A stretch of DNA of 64,000 nt. It comes from Rhodococcus_F sp040656415. GTDB taxonomy: Bacteria; Actinomycetota; Actinomycetes; Mycobacteriales; Mycobacteriaceae. The DNA is taken from assembly GCF_040656415.1 (NCBI RefSeq), contig NZ_JBFAMC010000002.1:1-64000 (forward strand), written 5' to 3'. Below the pieces are notes generated by a model. That model was given only the letters and a program-made list of their open reading frames with translations. It did not search any database and was not told where the DNA came from. Shown piece by piece: positions 50,611-59,074 of this stretch. The translations under genes and the position numbers were made by a program. Positions within the stretch are counted from its first letter, which is position 1. Every line of letters begins with the position of its first letter.

Positions 50611-52602
50611 ATGTCTACGCCTGAGTGGCTTCTGGGTATCGACTTCGGCACGTCAAACACGGCTGCGGCCCATACCGGTGCGGTCAGTGGGTCTGTCGAA
50701 GCACTTCCGCTGACCCATCAGGGCAATCTGATGCCCTCTGCGGTCTTCGTCGAGTCACCGGACTCGATCACAGTCGGTGACGTCGCGATCAACCAGGCTG
50801 AACGCAACCCTGCGGCCTTTCTGCCCTCGCCCAAGCGGGTGATTCGGCAGGGAATGGTGACCGTCAATTCCTACGATCTGCCCGCGTCGGTGCCCGTTGC
50901 TGCCGTCCTGCAGAACGTGATGGGGCGGGCGATCGGGGCGCATGGTGGGCAACCACCTGCTCAGCTGGTCCTGACCCACCCGGAGGCTTGGTCGCCGCGG
51001 GAGATCCAAGTACTTGTCGATGCCGCCGGCACTCTCGGACTCGACCCGGCGAACGTGCAGACGGTGTCCGAGCCGCGCGCTGCGGCGCACTACTACACGC
51101 GCACCAATACCCTCGCACCGGGCGCGAAGATCGCGGTGTTCGACTTCGGTGGCGGCACCCTCGATGTGGCGGTCCTCGCCGCCAACGACGAGGGCTCTTT
51201 CGACGTCCTCGCCGCTCGCGGTGACAACGGGTTGGGAGGCAAGAACTTCGACGCATTCCTCCGCCGTTGGGTCGACGAGCAACTCGAGGGACGCAACCCC
51301 GAACTACTGACCTACCTGCGGCAATCGGCACCCGTCGGGGTGCGGCACAATCTCGACGACTCGATCCGTCGCGCCAAGGAACTTCTCTCCGAGTCACCGT
51401 CCGCGACGATCACGGTGGCCGGGGGCGGATTCCACGAAACTTTCCAGATCACTCGCGACGAGTTCGAGGAGCTTATCTCCGCTCCCCTCGACAAGGCGGT
51501 GAACCTCACCCGGGCCACCCTAGCCGACGCGCAGATCACCGACCCGTCACAGCTCGAGGCGCTGTATCTGACCGGTGGCTCCTCCCGGATCCCGCTCGTG
51601 CACGAGCGGCTCAAGCCACTCGGACCCATTGCCACGCTCGATGATCCGAAAACTGTCGTTGCGCAGGGCGCGCTCGCTGCAGCAGCACCTGTGCTGCGGG
51701 GACTGCCCGCACAGAATGCGCCCGCACATCCACAGAGCCCGGTGGCGGCTTACGGCGGGCCGAACGTGCAGGCGCCACCGCAGTACGGGCAACCTGCTGC
51801 TTACGGTCAAATCCCCGGGCCGGCCTTCGGCCAGCCGCCTCAGTTCGGCGGGCCCGGCCAGGGCGCACCAACGCAGAATCCGGTCCCCCGAGCTCACCCT
51901 GTCACGTCGCATCCAGGAGGTCCAGCAACAGAGTGGCCGGCACCGCCGGCTGCGCCGGACTCCACGCCGTCTGCAGCAAAGGGGAAGAGTAAGTGGGTGA
52001 TCGCCGGGTCCGCCGCCGTGGCATTGGTCGCCATCGTCACGATCGCGTCGACCGTGCTGCTCACGGGCGGGAGCAATGACACCGCCGACGCGGGCACCGA
52101 TGGCATCTCCAACAGCGCCCAACAGGCCGACGACGCGCAGGGGTTGTCCGGTGACGACACACCATCGGTCGCCCTAACCCAGGAACAGGTCTTGGCCACA
52201 CTGCCCGCCCCATTGAGCAGAGATCTTGAGGACTGCAAGAAGATCGGGTTCACCGATAACGACGGTCTCCAGATCCAATGCACCATCAAGAAGGGCAGCA
52301 ACCTCACCACGGGCGTCACCGACGGCGTCTTCGACAGCATCATCGTCTCCGTCGACAAGGCAGCCGCGAAGAAAACCGTCCTGGCTATCCGCCAGGGATT
52401 CCAGAAAAACACTGCCGTAGCGGAGAACGTGATCGTCGAAAACACCGCGCGGACCGCGGCCGCGCACATTTCGGGCCCGTATTCGCCTGACTACTCCATC
52501 TACTACGCCAACAACGCGAACGGGGTAAAGGCCTCCTTCTCCGGCGCGACGAGCGTCGAGACCGCAAGAGTATTCCTCTCCCGTGCCGGCCTGCTGAACT
52601 GA
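50611..52602 (+). CDS. Hsp70-like ATPase 2 with membrane helix in place of substrate domain
   Basis: This 663-residue protein is a paralogue of the previous one. The nucleotide-binding domain has LGIDFGTSNT (7-16), FDFGGGTLDV (about 177-186) and YLTGGSSRIP (about 317-326), all intact. A Pro/Gly/Gln-rich linker (about 370-450, with YGQPAAYGQ-type repeats) is followed by a membrane helix (about 461-483) and a 150-residue outer domain with a Cys pair (EDCKKIG, IQCTIKKG). That last domain is not recognised. The start has GAGGGGGG upstream. A hairpin follows the gene. The pair could form a heteromeric membrane ATPase. Confidence 0.9.
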   Translation: MSTPEWLLGIDFGTSNTAAAHTGAVSGSVEALPLTHQGNLMPSAVFVESPDSITVGDVAINQAERNPAAFLPSPKRVIRQGMVTVNSYDLPASVPVAAVLQNVMGRAIGAHGGQPPAQLVLTHPEAWSPREIQVLVDAAGTLGLDPANVQTVSEPRAAAHYYTRTNTLAPGAKIAVFDFGGGTLDVAVLAANDEGSFDVLAARGDNGLGGKNFDAFLRRWVDEQLEGRNPELLTYLRQSAPVGVRHNLDDSIRRAKELLSESPSATITVAGGGFHETFQITRDEFEELISAPLDKAVNLTRATLADAQITDPSQLEALYLTGGSSRIPLVHERLKPLGPIATLDDPKTVVAQGALAAAAPVLRGLPAQNAPAHPQSPVAAYGGPNVQAPPQYGQPAAYGQIPGPAFGQPPQFGGPGQGAPTQNPVPRAHPVTSHPGGPATEWPAPPAAPDSTPSAAKGKSKWVIAGSAAVALVAIVTIASTVLLTGGSNDTADAGTDGISNSAQQADDAQGLSGDDTPSVALTQEQVLATLPAPLSRDLEDCKKIGFTDNDGLQIQCTIKKGSNLTTGVTDGVFDSIIVSVDKAAAKKTVLAIRQGFQKNTAVAENVIVENTARTAAAHISGPYSPDYSIYYANNANGVKASFSGATSVETARVFLSRAGLLN

Positions 52603-52632
52603 CTCGACGTCAGACCCTTCGAGGCCATGCTG

Positions 52633-52666
52633 CGTCCGCGTCACCGCTCGAGAGGTGACGCGGACG
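52633..52666. terminator. Hairpin after the second Hsp70-like gene
   Basis: A perfect 13-bp stem CGTCCGCGTCACC with its complement closes an 8-base loop, 30 bases past the stop codon. It probably separates the Hsp70 transcript from the downstream genes. Confidence 0.75.
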
Positions 52667-52786
52667 TTCGTCATCCTGTTCGAAAGTAGTTCGGCGACTG
52701 CGGGAACTTTTTCAGCGGCGCCCGCATCTCACTTATACGAGCAGGGAGATCGGCTCCCTCTTACCGGACCGACAAGGATGACGAAG

Positions 52787-53527
52787 ATGACGAACCCCTC
52801 CAACGACGGCCCTACCCTCGCTGACGTCGAGGCGCAGATCGATGACCTGTTCGGCAACGATGGCACCACTGCGACGTCTGAGAATCTGACCGGGTCCCCG
52901 GAGGACGCCACCTTCACCTCCGGCTCCCCGGAGGTAGAACTCGAACCCGAGGGTGGTGACAGTGACTTCTACCGTTCCGCCCGCGACCTCGATGGTGACG
53001 GGCATACCGACACCGTCCACTCGAACGCTTTTGGTATCGACCAGATCGAGCACCTCGATACCGACGGCAACGTGACCACCGTAGAGCTCGACATGGACGG
53101 CAACGGCACCTACGAGTCCGTGGTTCAATCGGAGGCCGATGGCAGCAGTCGAGTTCACCTCGATATGGATGACGACGGAAACGTTGATTTCACAAGCCAT
53201 TTCGACGCGCAGGACAACCTGGTGCAGGACGATATCGTCGTCGACGGCATCGTCCGCGAGTCCCACCGCGACACCGATGGCGACGGGACCCTCGAGACCA
53301 CCATGGTGGACACCACCGGGAACGGACAGTTCGACACCGCCGTCATCGACAGCGATGGCGACGACATCCCCAACACGGTCGTTGTCGACACCAACGGCGA
53401 CGGAATGGTCGACCTGCAGATGGAGGACACCACCAACGACGGTGTCCTCAACGAGATCACCTACAGCTCCGGCGCTGAAGACTTCGGAGCCGTCGACGAG
53501 CCCTTCGCCGCCGACGACCTCGTCTGA
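52787..53527 (+). CDS. DxDxDG calcium-repeat protein without signal peptide
   Basis: This 246-residue acidic protein consists of about eight loops of the calcium-binding DxDxDG type: DLDGDGHTD, DTDGN, DMDGNGTYE, DMDDDGNVD, DTDGDGTLE, DSDGDD and DTNGDGMVD, spaced about 15-20 residues. Such loops occur in dockerin and thrombospondin-type repeats, normally outside cells. Here there is no signal peptide or membrane helix. The ATG at 52787 has CAAGG 8 bases before it; another ATG lies at 52778. It may be exported by an unknown route or bind metal in the cytoplasm. Function unknown. Confidence 0.8.
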   Translation: MTNPSNDGPTLADVEAQIDDLFGNDGTTATSENLTGSPEDATFTSGSPEVELEPEGGDSDFYRSARDLDGDGHTDTVHSNAFGIDQIEHLDTDGNVTTVELDMDGNGTYESVVQSEADGSSRVHLDMDDDGNVDFTSHFDAQDNLVQDDIVVDGIVRESHRDTDGDGTLETTMVDTTGNGQFDTAVIDSDGDDIPNTVVVDTNGDGMVDLQMEDTTNDGVLNEITYSSGAEDFGAVDEPFAADDLV

Positions 53528-53540
53528 TCCGTCCGGTCTC

Positions 53541-53585
53541 CCGCTGCCGTACACCCCGCGAGATCGTCGGTGTGTACGGCAGCGG
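53541..53585. terminator. Hairpin between the calcium-repeat and C39-like genes
   Basis: A perfect 14-bp stem CCGCTGCCGTACAC with its complement encloses a 17-base loop, starting 13 bases past the stop codon. It would end or attenuate transcription before the peptidase gene. Confidence 0.75.
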
Positions 53586-53628
53586 CCGCTCCTAATCCCT
53601 TGTTTGGACTCACAGAGAGATCGATTCG

Positions 53629-54522
53629 ATGGACGACACCATTTCCGACCTCGAGGACCGCAACGCCGCCCTCTGGGGTCCTGGTTCCGACCTCGGGGAG
53701 GCCCCGCTGAGTCCGGGATTCTTCGACGAGCCGTCCCCCGATTTGCCCGAGGACACTTTCTCTGACGTCCCGTCGGACGACGCTGCTCCACTCGCGCCTG
53801 CCTCAGATCTGCCAGCCGCTCCTTCTGAGCCGGATCTGTCGGCGATGCCTGCCCCCGAGCCCGAACCGGAACTCGCCCCCTACTCCGAACCCGAGACCGA
53901 CCCCGACGACGGTGTCTCCGGCAACCCGGAACAGTGGACCACCAATTGGTTTTTCCAGGAACTCGACGGGTACTGCGGGCCGTCCAGTGCCGCGCAACTC
54001 GTCTCCGAGTACACCGGCCTCGACATCACCGATCCCCAGCAACTGATGGACCGGGCCATGGCACTCGGCCTGATGGCCAACGACGATCCCTCGCAGGGGA
54101 TGACGCTGCCGAACCTGGAAATCCTCCTCGAAGATCAGGGAGTGCCCAGCCACATCGAGAACAGTTCCCTCGACGACCTGAAATCCAAGCTCGAAGACGG
54201 GTACGGCGTCATCGCAATGGTCGACTCCGGAGAGATCTGGACACCCACGGGGGAGACCGTCGAGGACGATCTACCGGATCACTTCCTCGTTGTCGCCGGC
54301 ATCGACGAAGCCCGCGGTGTAGTCATCCTGTCCGATCCGGGAAGCCCCAACGGCAACCAGCTCGAGGTGCCGATCGCCCAATTCGAAGGAGCCTGGCAGG
54401 ACTCCGGATACCAGATGCTCGTCGCCGACGAGATCGACCCAGACCTCGCCCCGCGTGAGACCACACCTGATCCGACGGCCATGGCCCTCGATCACCGTCC
54501 GTGGGCCATGCTGCCATTGTGA
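53629..54522 (+). CDS. C39-like cysteine peptidase with acidic N-terminal region
   Basis: This 297-residue protein has about 100 acidic, Pro-rich and probably disordered residues followed by a papain-fold domain of the peptidase C39_2 kind. The likely catalytic residues are Cys116 (DGYCGPSS), with oxyanion Gln111, His218 (DHFLVVAG) and Asp236 (LSDPGSPNG). Typical members act on peptides or bind them. There is no signal peptide, membrane helix or ABC transporter domain. The ATG at 53629 has AGAGAG upstream. It might process the neighbouring acidic proteins; that is speculation. Confidence 0.82.
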   Translation: MDDTISDLEDRNAALWGPGSDLGEAPLSPGFFDEPSPDLPEDTFSDVPSDDAAPLAPASDLPAAPSEPDLSAMPAPEPEPELAPYSEPETDPDDGVSGNPEQWTTNWFFQELDGYCGPSSAAQLVSEYTGLDITDPQQLMDRAMALGLMANDDPSQGMTLPNLEILLEDQGVPSHIENSSLDDLKSKLEDGYGVIAMVDSGEIWTPTGETVEDDLPDHFLVVAGIDEARGVVILSDPGSPNGNQLEVPIAQFEGAWQDSGYQMLVADEIDPDLAPRETTPDPTAMALDHRPWAMLPL

Positions 54523-54691
54523 GCGAAGGCGACACGGCGCAATGTCATGGACACTGACATGGCGGCCCCGAACAACGGGATCCGCAACCCGTTGTCGTCG
54601 GCGTGGGAACATTTCTGTTCACTCTGGCATCCAACACTCGAAACGCCGGATGCCACCGGTACCGAACTGAGTAGGGAAGAGGTGCGGAGCG

Positions 54692-55057
54692 ATGGAGGAC
54701 CATGATTCCGTCCTGGAGTCGTTGGGCCTGACGGCCGAGAACACACCGGTACCGGAGCATATCTGGAACCACGCGCTCGAGGTTGCGCTCGACCCACAGA
54801 CCCCCGAGATCGACGACTCCCTCGTCCCGGAGATGGACGACGCCCCCGTCGTCGCCGAGGACGAGTTGATCCTCGATCTCGACGATTCAGACGACGGCAG
54901 TGTCGATCTCGGTGACGACACTCCAGCCGGAGACTGGGGCGACGACCTCGCCCCGCACATCGATCCGAGCCTCCCCGACGACGTGCCGGCTGACACCGAG
55001 GATCAGCTGCCCGTTCTCGAGATGCCCAATCACGATTTAGGGCACGAGAGCTTCTGA
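54692..55057 (+). CDS. Small acidic protein of unknown function
   Basis: I do not recognise this 121-residue protein. It is strikingly acidic: about one third of its residues are Asp or Glu, with few basic ones, so the predicted pI is near 3.5. The N-terminal part may form a helix (IWNHALEVAL); the rest has low complexity with D-L-D-D runs. No signal peptide. It shares acidic, Pro-rich character with the N-terminus of the C39-like protein before it. The ATG has GAAGAGGTGCGGAGC upstream. It lies 170 bases before the sigma factor gene. Confidence 0.7.
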   Translation: MEDHDSVLESLGLTAENTPVPEHIWNHALEVALDPQTPEIDDSLVPEMDDAPVVAEDELILDLDDSDDGSVDLGDDTPAGDWGDDLAPHIDPSLPDDVPADTEDQLPVLEMPNHDLGHESF

Positions 55058-55227
55058 CCTGCGCGCACCGGCAAATGGTCAGCGGCTCCGACACCGATCC
55101 TCGAAGACGGCCTCCTGGGCTCCGCCGACCATGAAAAGCGGGCACGCGGGACCCCGGATTCAAGGCGGGTACGATCACACGGCACTTGACAGAAGCGACG
55201 CAACACGATGCCCCGGGGGAACAACTG

Positions 55228-55764
55228 ATGGACGATGCTGAGCTGATTCTGCGGTGCCGAAACGGTGATCAGGACGCCTTCGCCGAGTTGGTTGGCCGGT
55301 ACCGGAACAACGTCTGGGGTGTGTGCCTGCAGATCACCGGCAACCAGTTCGACGCCGAAGATGCACTCCAGGAAACCCTGACCGCAGCCTGGCGGAACCT
55401 CGACAAGTTCCGCGGCGAGTCCCGATTCAACACTTGGCTACACCGTATCGCGGCCAACGCCGCCCTCACTGCTGTGCGCCGCAGGCACGACATCAGCAGC
55501 CTCGGCGCCGGAGACGACGAAATCGAACTCCAACTCGAAGACCCCGCCCCTCGCGTCGATGACCGCGTGACCACAGTCGACGCCGTCCGCCGCGCACTCG
55601 CCGAAGTACCCGAAGACTTCCGCGTCGCTATCGTCCTGCGCGAGTTCGCATCCCTGACGTACGCCGACATTGCCGAACATCAGGGCGTAAGCGTCCAAAC
55701 CGTCAAGACTCGAATACACCGCGCCCGGACCCAACTCGTCAAACTCCTCGCGCCCGTAACCTGA
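55228..55764 (+). CDS. ECF-type RNA polymerase sigma factor
   Basis: This 178-residue sigma factor has region 2 (AFAELVGRYRNNVWGVCLQI, then DAEDALQETLTAAW and FNTWLHRIAANAAL) and region 4 (LAEVPEDFRVAIVLREFASL, YADIAEHQGVSVQTVKTRI). It would direct polymerase to a small stress regulon. I chose the ATG at 55228, preceded by GGGGGAAC; the TTG at 55186 is also in frame. No anti-sigma gene with a membrane helix follows. It closes the dynamin/Hsp70 region and may control it. Confidence 0.9.
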   Translation: MDDAELILRCRNGDQDAFAELVGRYRNNVWGVCLQITGNQFDAEDALQETLTAAWRNLDKFRGESRFNTWLHRIAANAALTAVRRRHDISSLGAGDDEIELQLEDPAPRVDDRVTTVDAVRRALAEVPEDFRVAIVLREFASLTYADIAEHQGVSVQTVKTRIHRARTQLVKLLAPVT

Positions 55765-56119
55765 CAGCCCGAGAGAGTAGCCGGTAATCAGTGAGTGTCA
55801 GCGATCACCCCGAACCATAGTTATATGTAACATCCGTGCCGACCTACCTCGAAGCACGCATCAATCGAGGGGAAATTCTTCTCCGGCTGCGATATTCGTC
55901 GTGCGGTCGAGGCGCACCGAGGGGTCCCGCTTCCAGCGGCACGGCATCTGAATCGGTGGCTTGATCGTCAGCCGGATCGTCGAGTCGGCGCCCACGGGCA
56001 GGCCGGTTGGTGGTCGTGTCAAGTTGCTACGTTGCCGCCATCTGGCGTGCAGTTCGAGACTTCGCCCGCGAGCGGGATTTCGGATATTGATCCCGGCCCG
56101 AGCGCTGAGTACGCTCGGC
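55765..56119. other. Gene-free stretch after the sigma factor gene
   Basis: No gene, repeat or strong hairpin is visible in these 355 bases. AT-rich TAGTTATATGTAAC (55819-55832) stands out from the GC-rich background and could be a promoter element, but no start codon with a ribosome-binding site follows closely. Confidence 0.4.
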
Positions 56120-56385
56120 ATGGATGACCTGCAGGAGTTCGATCGGCTGGGGCCACGATTGACCCCGGATCCGTGGAAGACGTACACCGATCGACTCACC
56201 CTCGACGGGGCTGAGGAGGATGTCTTGCCGGGCTTCATCGAGTGCGCCGACTGGATGCCTGCATTCGGTTTCTTCCGCAAAGGGCTGCATCGAACGGCTA
56301 GCCCACCCTGGAGATCTCGGCTGGGCGCGCGGCCATGCTCACCGTGCCCGAACATCTCACCAAGATCCGGTTCGATCTGATCTGA
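56120..56385 (+). pseudogene. Decayed C-terminal part of an alpha/beta hydrolase
   Basis: The first frame gives MDDLQEFDRLGPRLTPDPW, KTYTDRLTL and LPGFIECADWM, typical of the last third of small alpha/beta hydrolases. After about 56280 this frame is no longer protein-like. Another frame gives TLEISAGRAAMLTVPEHLTK up to the TGA at 56385, the usual hydrolase ending, where the His of GH is replaced by Arg. That frame has a TAG near 56301. So there is at least one frameshift, and the N-terminal two thirds, with the nucleophile, are missing. Confidence 0.65.
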
Positions 56386-56405
56386 CGACACCCAAGGAGT
56401 GCATT

Positions 56406-56681
56406 GTGGAATTTCTGGTTCGAATCAATACAGATCTGCCCATGGACATGGCGTCCGAGGAACGCGAGCAACTGAGCACGCGCGAGCGGGACAGAACCGT
56501 TGAACTTCGTGCTGAGGGCACCTTGAAAAGACTGTGGCGGGTACCTGGACGTCGGGAGTTGGTGAGTCTGTGGGAGGCGAAGGACCCGACGGTCCTCCAC
56601 GACGCACTGGCGTCGCTGCCATTGTTTCCCTGGTTGGACATCGACGTCGAGCCACTCGCTACTCATCCATCGGAGCGATGA
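56406..56681 (+). CDS. Muconolactone-isomerase-family protein
   Basis: This 91-residue protein belongs to the MIase (CatC) family: MEFLVRINTDLP, ERDRTVELRAEGTLKRLWRV, GRRELVSLWEAKD, LHDALASLPLFPWLDIDVEPL. The GTG at 56406 has AAGGAG upstream. True CatC isomerises muconolactone in catechol degradation, but no other catechol genes are here, so the actual substrate is unknown. Members of this group often sit beside alpha/beta hydrolases, as with the decayed one just upstream. Confidence 0.85.
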   Translation: MEFLVRINTDLPMDMASEEREQLSTRERDRTVELRAEGTLKRLWRVPGRRELVSLWEAKDPTVLHDALASLPLFPWLDIDVEPLATHPSER

Positions 56682-56704
56682 CCACGAAGGCCTTCGGTAG
56701 TTCT

Positions 56705-57532
56705 TCAGCCCGCGAATCCGCAAAGGGTGAGCGTGGGCCGGGCATTGCGAAGCGGCCGCATGTCAAAGAGCGTCCGTAGTATTCTCGACCCCCACAGCCC
56801 GCGTCCCAAAGGTAGGGAAACCTCACGGGCGAAAGCGATCTCGGGGATTCGCTTGGGTAAGGCCATCGCTTCGGTGGTCGACAGGTGGAAGGGCATCTGC
56901 GGAGCGGTGTAGTTTCGGCTGACGCGCAATCCTTTTATTGTCCTGTTGCTCAACCACTTCGGGATGGAATCGAACATCATCCGTCCGCCCGGGAAACGTC
57001 GCGCGCAGTCGGTAATCAGCCCCAACGACTCCTCGGTCGGCAGGTACATCAGTAGACCCTCGGCGGTGATGAAGACCCCGCGGTCGGGATTCACGTAGTC
57101 CATCCACGTGCGATCGAGCGCCGAGATCGCCAACGTCGTGACGTTCGGCTCGGACGGCAAGAGCCGCTCGCGCAAATCCACCACCTCGGGAAGGTCAACC
57201 GACAGCCACCGCACCTCGTCGTCACCGATGCGCCAGTAGCTGGTTTGGAGTCCTTCACCGAGAGCGACAACCGTGGCCCCTGGGTGCGCCGCGAGAAACA
57301 AGCGAACCTCTATGTCGAAGGCGCGCGCCCGTAGCGCGTGGGATTGATCCGCTAGACCGAAATTTTCGTACGGATAGTCGATCGCCTCGTAGAGCTGCAC
57401 ACTCAGCGGATCTTCGAGCATCCCGTCCGGATGAGATGCCTCGACCGCACGGTTGCGCAACGTCCACATCATAGTTGCGGACACGCCGCCGAGAGCGGTC
57501 GCATCGACGCGATTCCCCCCATTTCCAGCCAT
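56705..57532 (-). CDS. SAM-dependent methyltransferase, LCMT (leucine carboxyl methyltransferase) type
   Basis: This 275-residue protein resembles the LCMT-like family common in actinobacteria. Landmarks are the MMWTLRNRAVEASHPDG start, the RARAFDIEVRLFLAAHPGATVV region before the SAM-binding GEGLQTSYWR, SVDLPEVVDLRERLLP and VFITAEGLLMYLP. It would methylate a carboxylate or hydroxyl of an unknown substrate. It converges with the MIase-like gene. The ATG at 57532 gives a plausible N-terminus. Confidence 0.88.
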   Translation of the reverse strand: MAGNGGNRVDATALGGVSATMMWTLRNRAVEASHPDGMLEDPLSVQLYEAIDYPYENFGLADQSHALRARAFDIEVRLFLAAHPGATVVALGEGLQTSYWRIGDDEVRWLSVDLPEVVDLRERLLPSEPNVTTLAISALDRTWMDYVNPDRGVFITAEGLLMYLPTEESLGLITDCARRFPGGRMMFDSIPKWLSNRTIKGLRVSRNYTAPQMPFHLSTTEAMALPKRIPEIAFAREVSLPLGRGLWGSRILRTLFDMRPLRNARPTLTLCGFAG

Positions 57533-57654
57533 GAATCATGGGTAGCCACATTTGGTGGTGATCAAACAAGAAATACTTGGTGGCCGTAGTCGATGGCAGG
57601 ACAAGCACATCGAAGCTACATCACATTCCGCAGTCAAGGTTTGTCGTAAACCAT

Positions 57655-57677
57655 TGCACGCGTTTACATGTCGTGCA
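57655..57677. promoter_or_regulatory. Possible operator upstream of the nucleoside hydrolase gene
   Basis: TGCACG (57655-57660) and CGTGCA (57672-57677) form an inverted repeat with an 11-base spacer, about 75 bases before the ATG of the next gene. A repressor could bind here, but no adjacent regulator gene is known. Confidence 0.3.
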
Positions 57678-57752
57678 TCGAAACTTGCCGCGAGTAGTGT
57701 GGATTCGACCGCTACGCAGACTCGGTAACCAGAGAAGCGGAGGAGCCCCGAC

Positions 57753-58700
57753 ATGCCCAAGAAGATCATCCTCGACTGCGACCCAGGACACGACGACGCC
57801 ATCGCGCTCCTGCTCGCTCACGGCAGCCCCGAAATCGAGCTGCTCGCCGTCACCACTGTCGCTGGCAATCAAACCCTGCCCAAGGTTACGCGGAACGCAC
57901 TGGCCGTTGCCAGCGTCGCCGGAATCGTCGGCGTCCCGTTCGCGTCCGGTGCCGAGCGCCCACTCATTCGCGAGCTTTCGACTGCGCCGAGTATTCATGG
58001 CGAGTCCGGACTCGACGGCCCGGAACTGCCGAAGCCGACATTCGAACTCGACACCCGTCACGCCGTCGACCTCATCATCGACACGGTGATGAACCATGAG
58101 CACGGCACGGTGACGCTGGTGGCGACAGCATGCCTGACAAATCTTGCGCTGGCCGCGCGCAAGGAACCGAGAATTGTCGACCGGGTCCAGAAGGTCGTCC
58201 TGATGGGCGGTGGCATCCATGTCGGCAACCGGACCGCGGTTGCCGAGTTCAACATCATCGTCGACCCCGAGGCCGCGCAAATCGTATTCAGCGCCGGATG
58301 GTCGGTCGTCATGGTCGGCCTGGACCTCACTCACCAGGCCCGCACAACCCCAGAGGTCAGAGATGCCATAGCTGCTGTCGATACAGGGCCGGCACGCTTC
58401 GTCGGTGAGCTCCTGAAGTTCTACGGAGGCAGGTACAAGGCTGCGTGGGGTCTCGACGCTGCGCCGATGCATGATCCCTGCGCGGTGGCGCACGTCATCG
58501 ACCCCACGATCGTCCGCGCAGTGCCGGTTCCGATCGCGATCGAAACCACCGGCACCCTCACCCTCGGCATGACGGTCGCGGATTTTCGCACGCCGGCGCC
58601 GGAGGGCTGCCCTACATCCGCCGCGCTCGAACTCGACTTCGATCGGTTCTGGGAACTAGTCGTCGACGCGCTGAAGCGGATCGGCGATCCAGCTAGTTGA
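57753..58700 (+). CDS. Nucleoside hydrolase (IunH/RihA family)
   Basis: This 315-residue enzyme cleaves ribonucleosides to base and ribose. The calcium-binding signature DCDPGHDD (8-15) is intact, with the family's LMGGGIHVGN, AEFNIIVDPEAAQIV and a later HDP motif (APMHDPCAVAH). Length and order are normal. AGCGGAGG lies before the ATG. There is no nucleoside transporter beside it. Purine or pyrimidine preference cannot be told. Confidence 0.93.
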   Translation: MPKKIILDCDPGHDDAIALLLAHGSPEIELLAVTTVAGNQTLPKVTRNALAVASVAGIVGVPFASGAERPLIRELSTAPSIHGESGLDGPELPKPTFELDTRHAVDLIIDTVMNHEHGTVTLVATACLTNLALAARKEPRIVDRVQKVVLMGGGIHVGNRTAVAEFNIIVDPEAAQIVFSAGWSVVMVGLDLTHQARTTPEVRDAIAAVDTGPARFVGELLKFYGGRYKAAWGLDAAPMHDPCAVAHVIDPTIVRAVPVPIAIETTGTLTLGMTVADFRTPAPEGCPTSAALELDFDRFWELVVDALKRIGDPAS

Positions 58701-58763
58701 GCAGTCCATTCGGTTGCAATAGGTAACGGCCCGGAGACGGCCCCGACGAGTAATCTAGAACAC

Positions 58764-58791
58764 TTGTGGAAATACCGTAGGGGGGTATGGT
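58764..58791 (+). promoter_or_regulatory. Promoter and CsoR operator of the copper operon
   Basis: TTGTGG (58764-58769) and TATGGT (58786-58791) lie 16 bases apart. The palindrome-like ATACCGTAGGGGGGTAT (58772-58788) fills the spacer and overlaps the -10, with the G-run flanked by ATACC/GGGTAT typical of CsoR sites. Apo-CsoR bound here would block polymerase. Confidence 0.65.
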
Positions 58792-58835
58792 AGTTCTTAT
58801 AGTCGAAGCATCCACTTAGAGAGAGGCACGGTCCT

Positions 58836-59066
58836 ATGAGCACTTCCACCGTCACCGCTACCGTCACCGTCACCGGCATGACCTGCGGTCATTGCGTGTC
58901 CTCGGTTCGCGAGGAGATCGGCTCCTTGAGCGGAGTCGTCTCCGTGGACGTCGACCTCGCCACCGGCAAGGTCGTCATCGACAGCACCGAACCTCTCGAC
59001 CCGAGCGCCATCGCCGGTGCCGTCGAAGAGGCCGGCTACACAGTCACTGATCCCAGCGACGCGTAG
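58836..59066 (+). CDS. copZ: Copper chaperone CopZ (HMA domain)
   Basis: This 76-residue protein is one HMA domain with the Cu(I)-binding motif GMTCGHC (Cys17 and Cys20) and the usual beta-alpha-beta-beta-alpha-beta layout (SSVREEIGSLSGVVSVDVDL in part). It carries Cu(I) in the cytoplasm to the P-type ATPase encoded 8 bases after its stop. GAGAGAGGCACGG precedes the ATG. First gene of the CsoR-controlled operon. Confidence 0.93.
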   Translation: MSTSTVTATVTVTGMTCGHCVSSVREEIGSLSGVVSVDVDLATGKVVIDSTEPLDPSAIAGAVEEAGYTVTDPSDA

Positions 59067-59074
59067 GAGTCGCA

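Noticed and set aside
55961..56119. Upstream extension of the hydrolase-like frame
   Set aside because: The translation before 56120 is Arg-rich and does not look like a hydrolase, so it was left out of the pseudogene.
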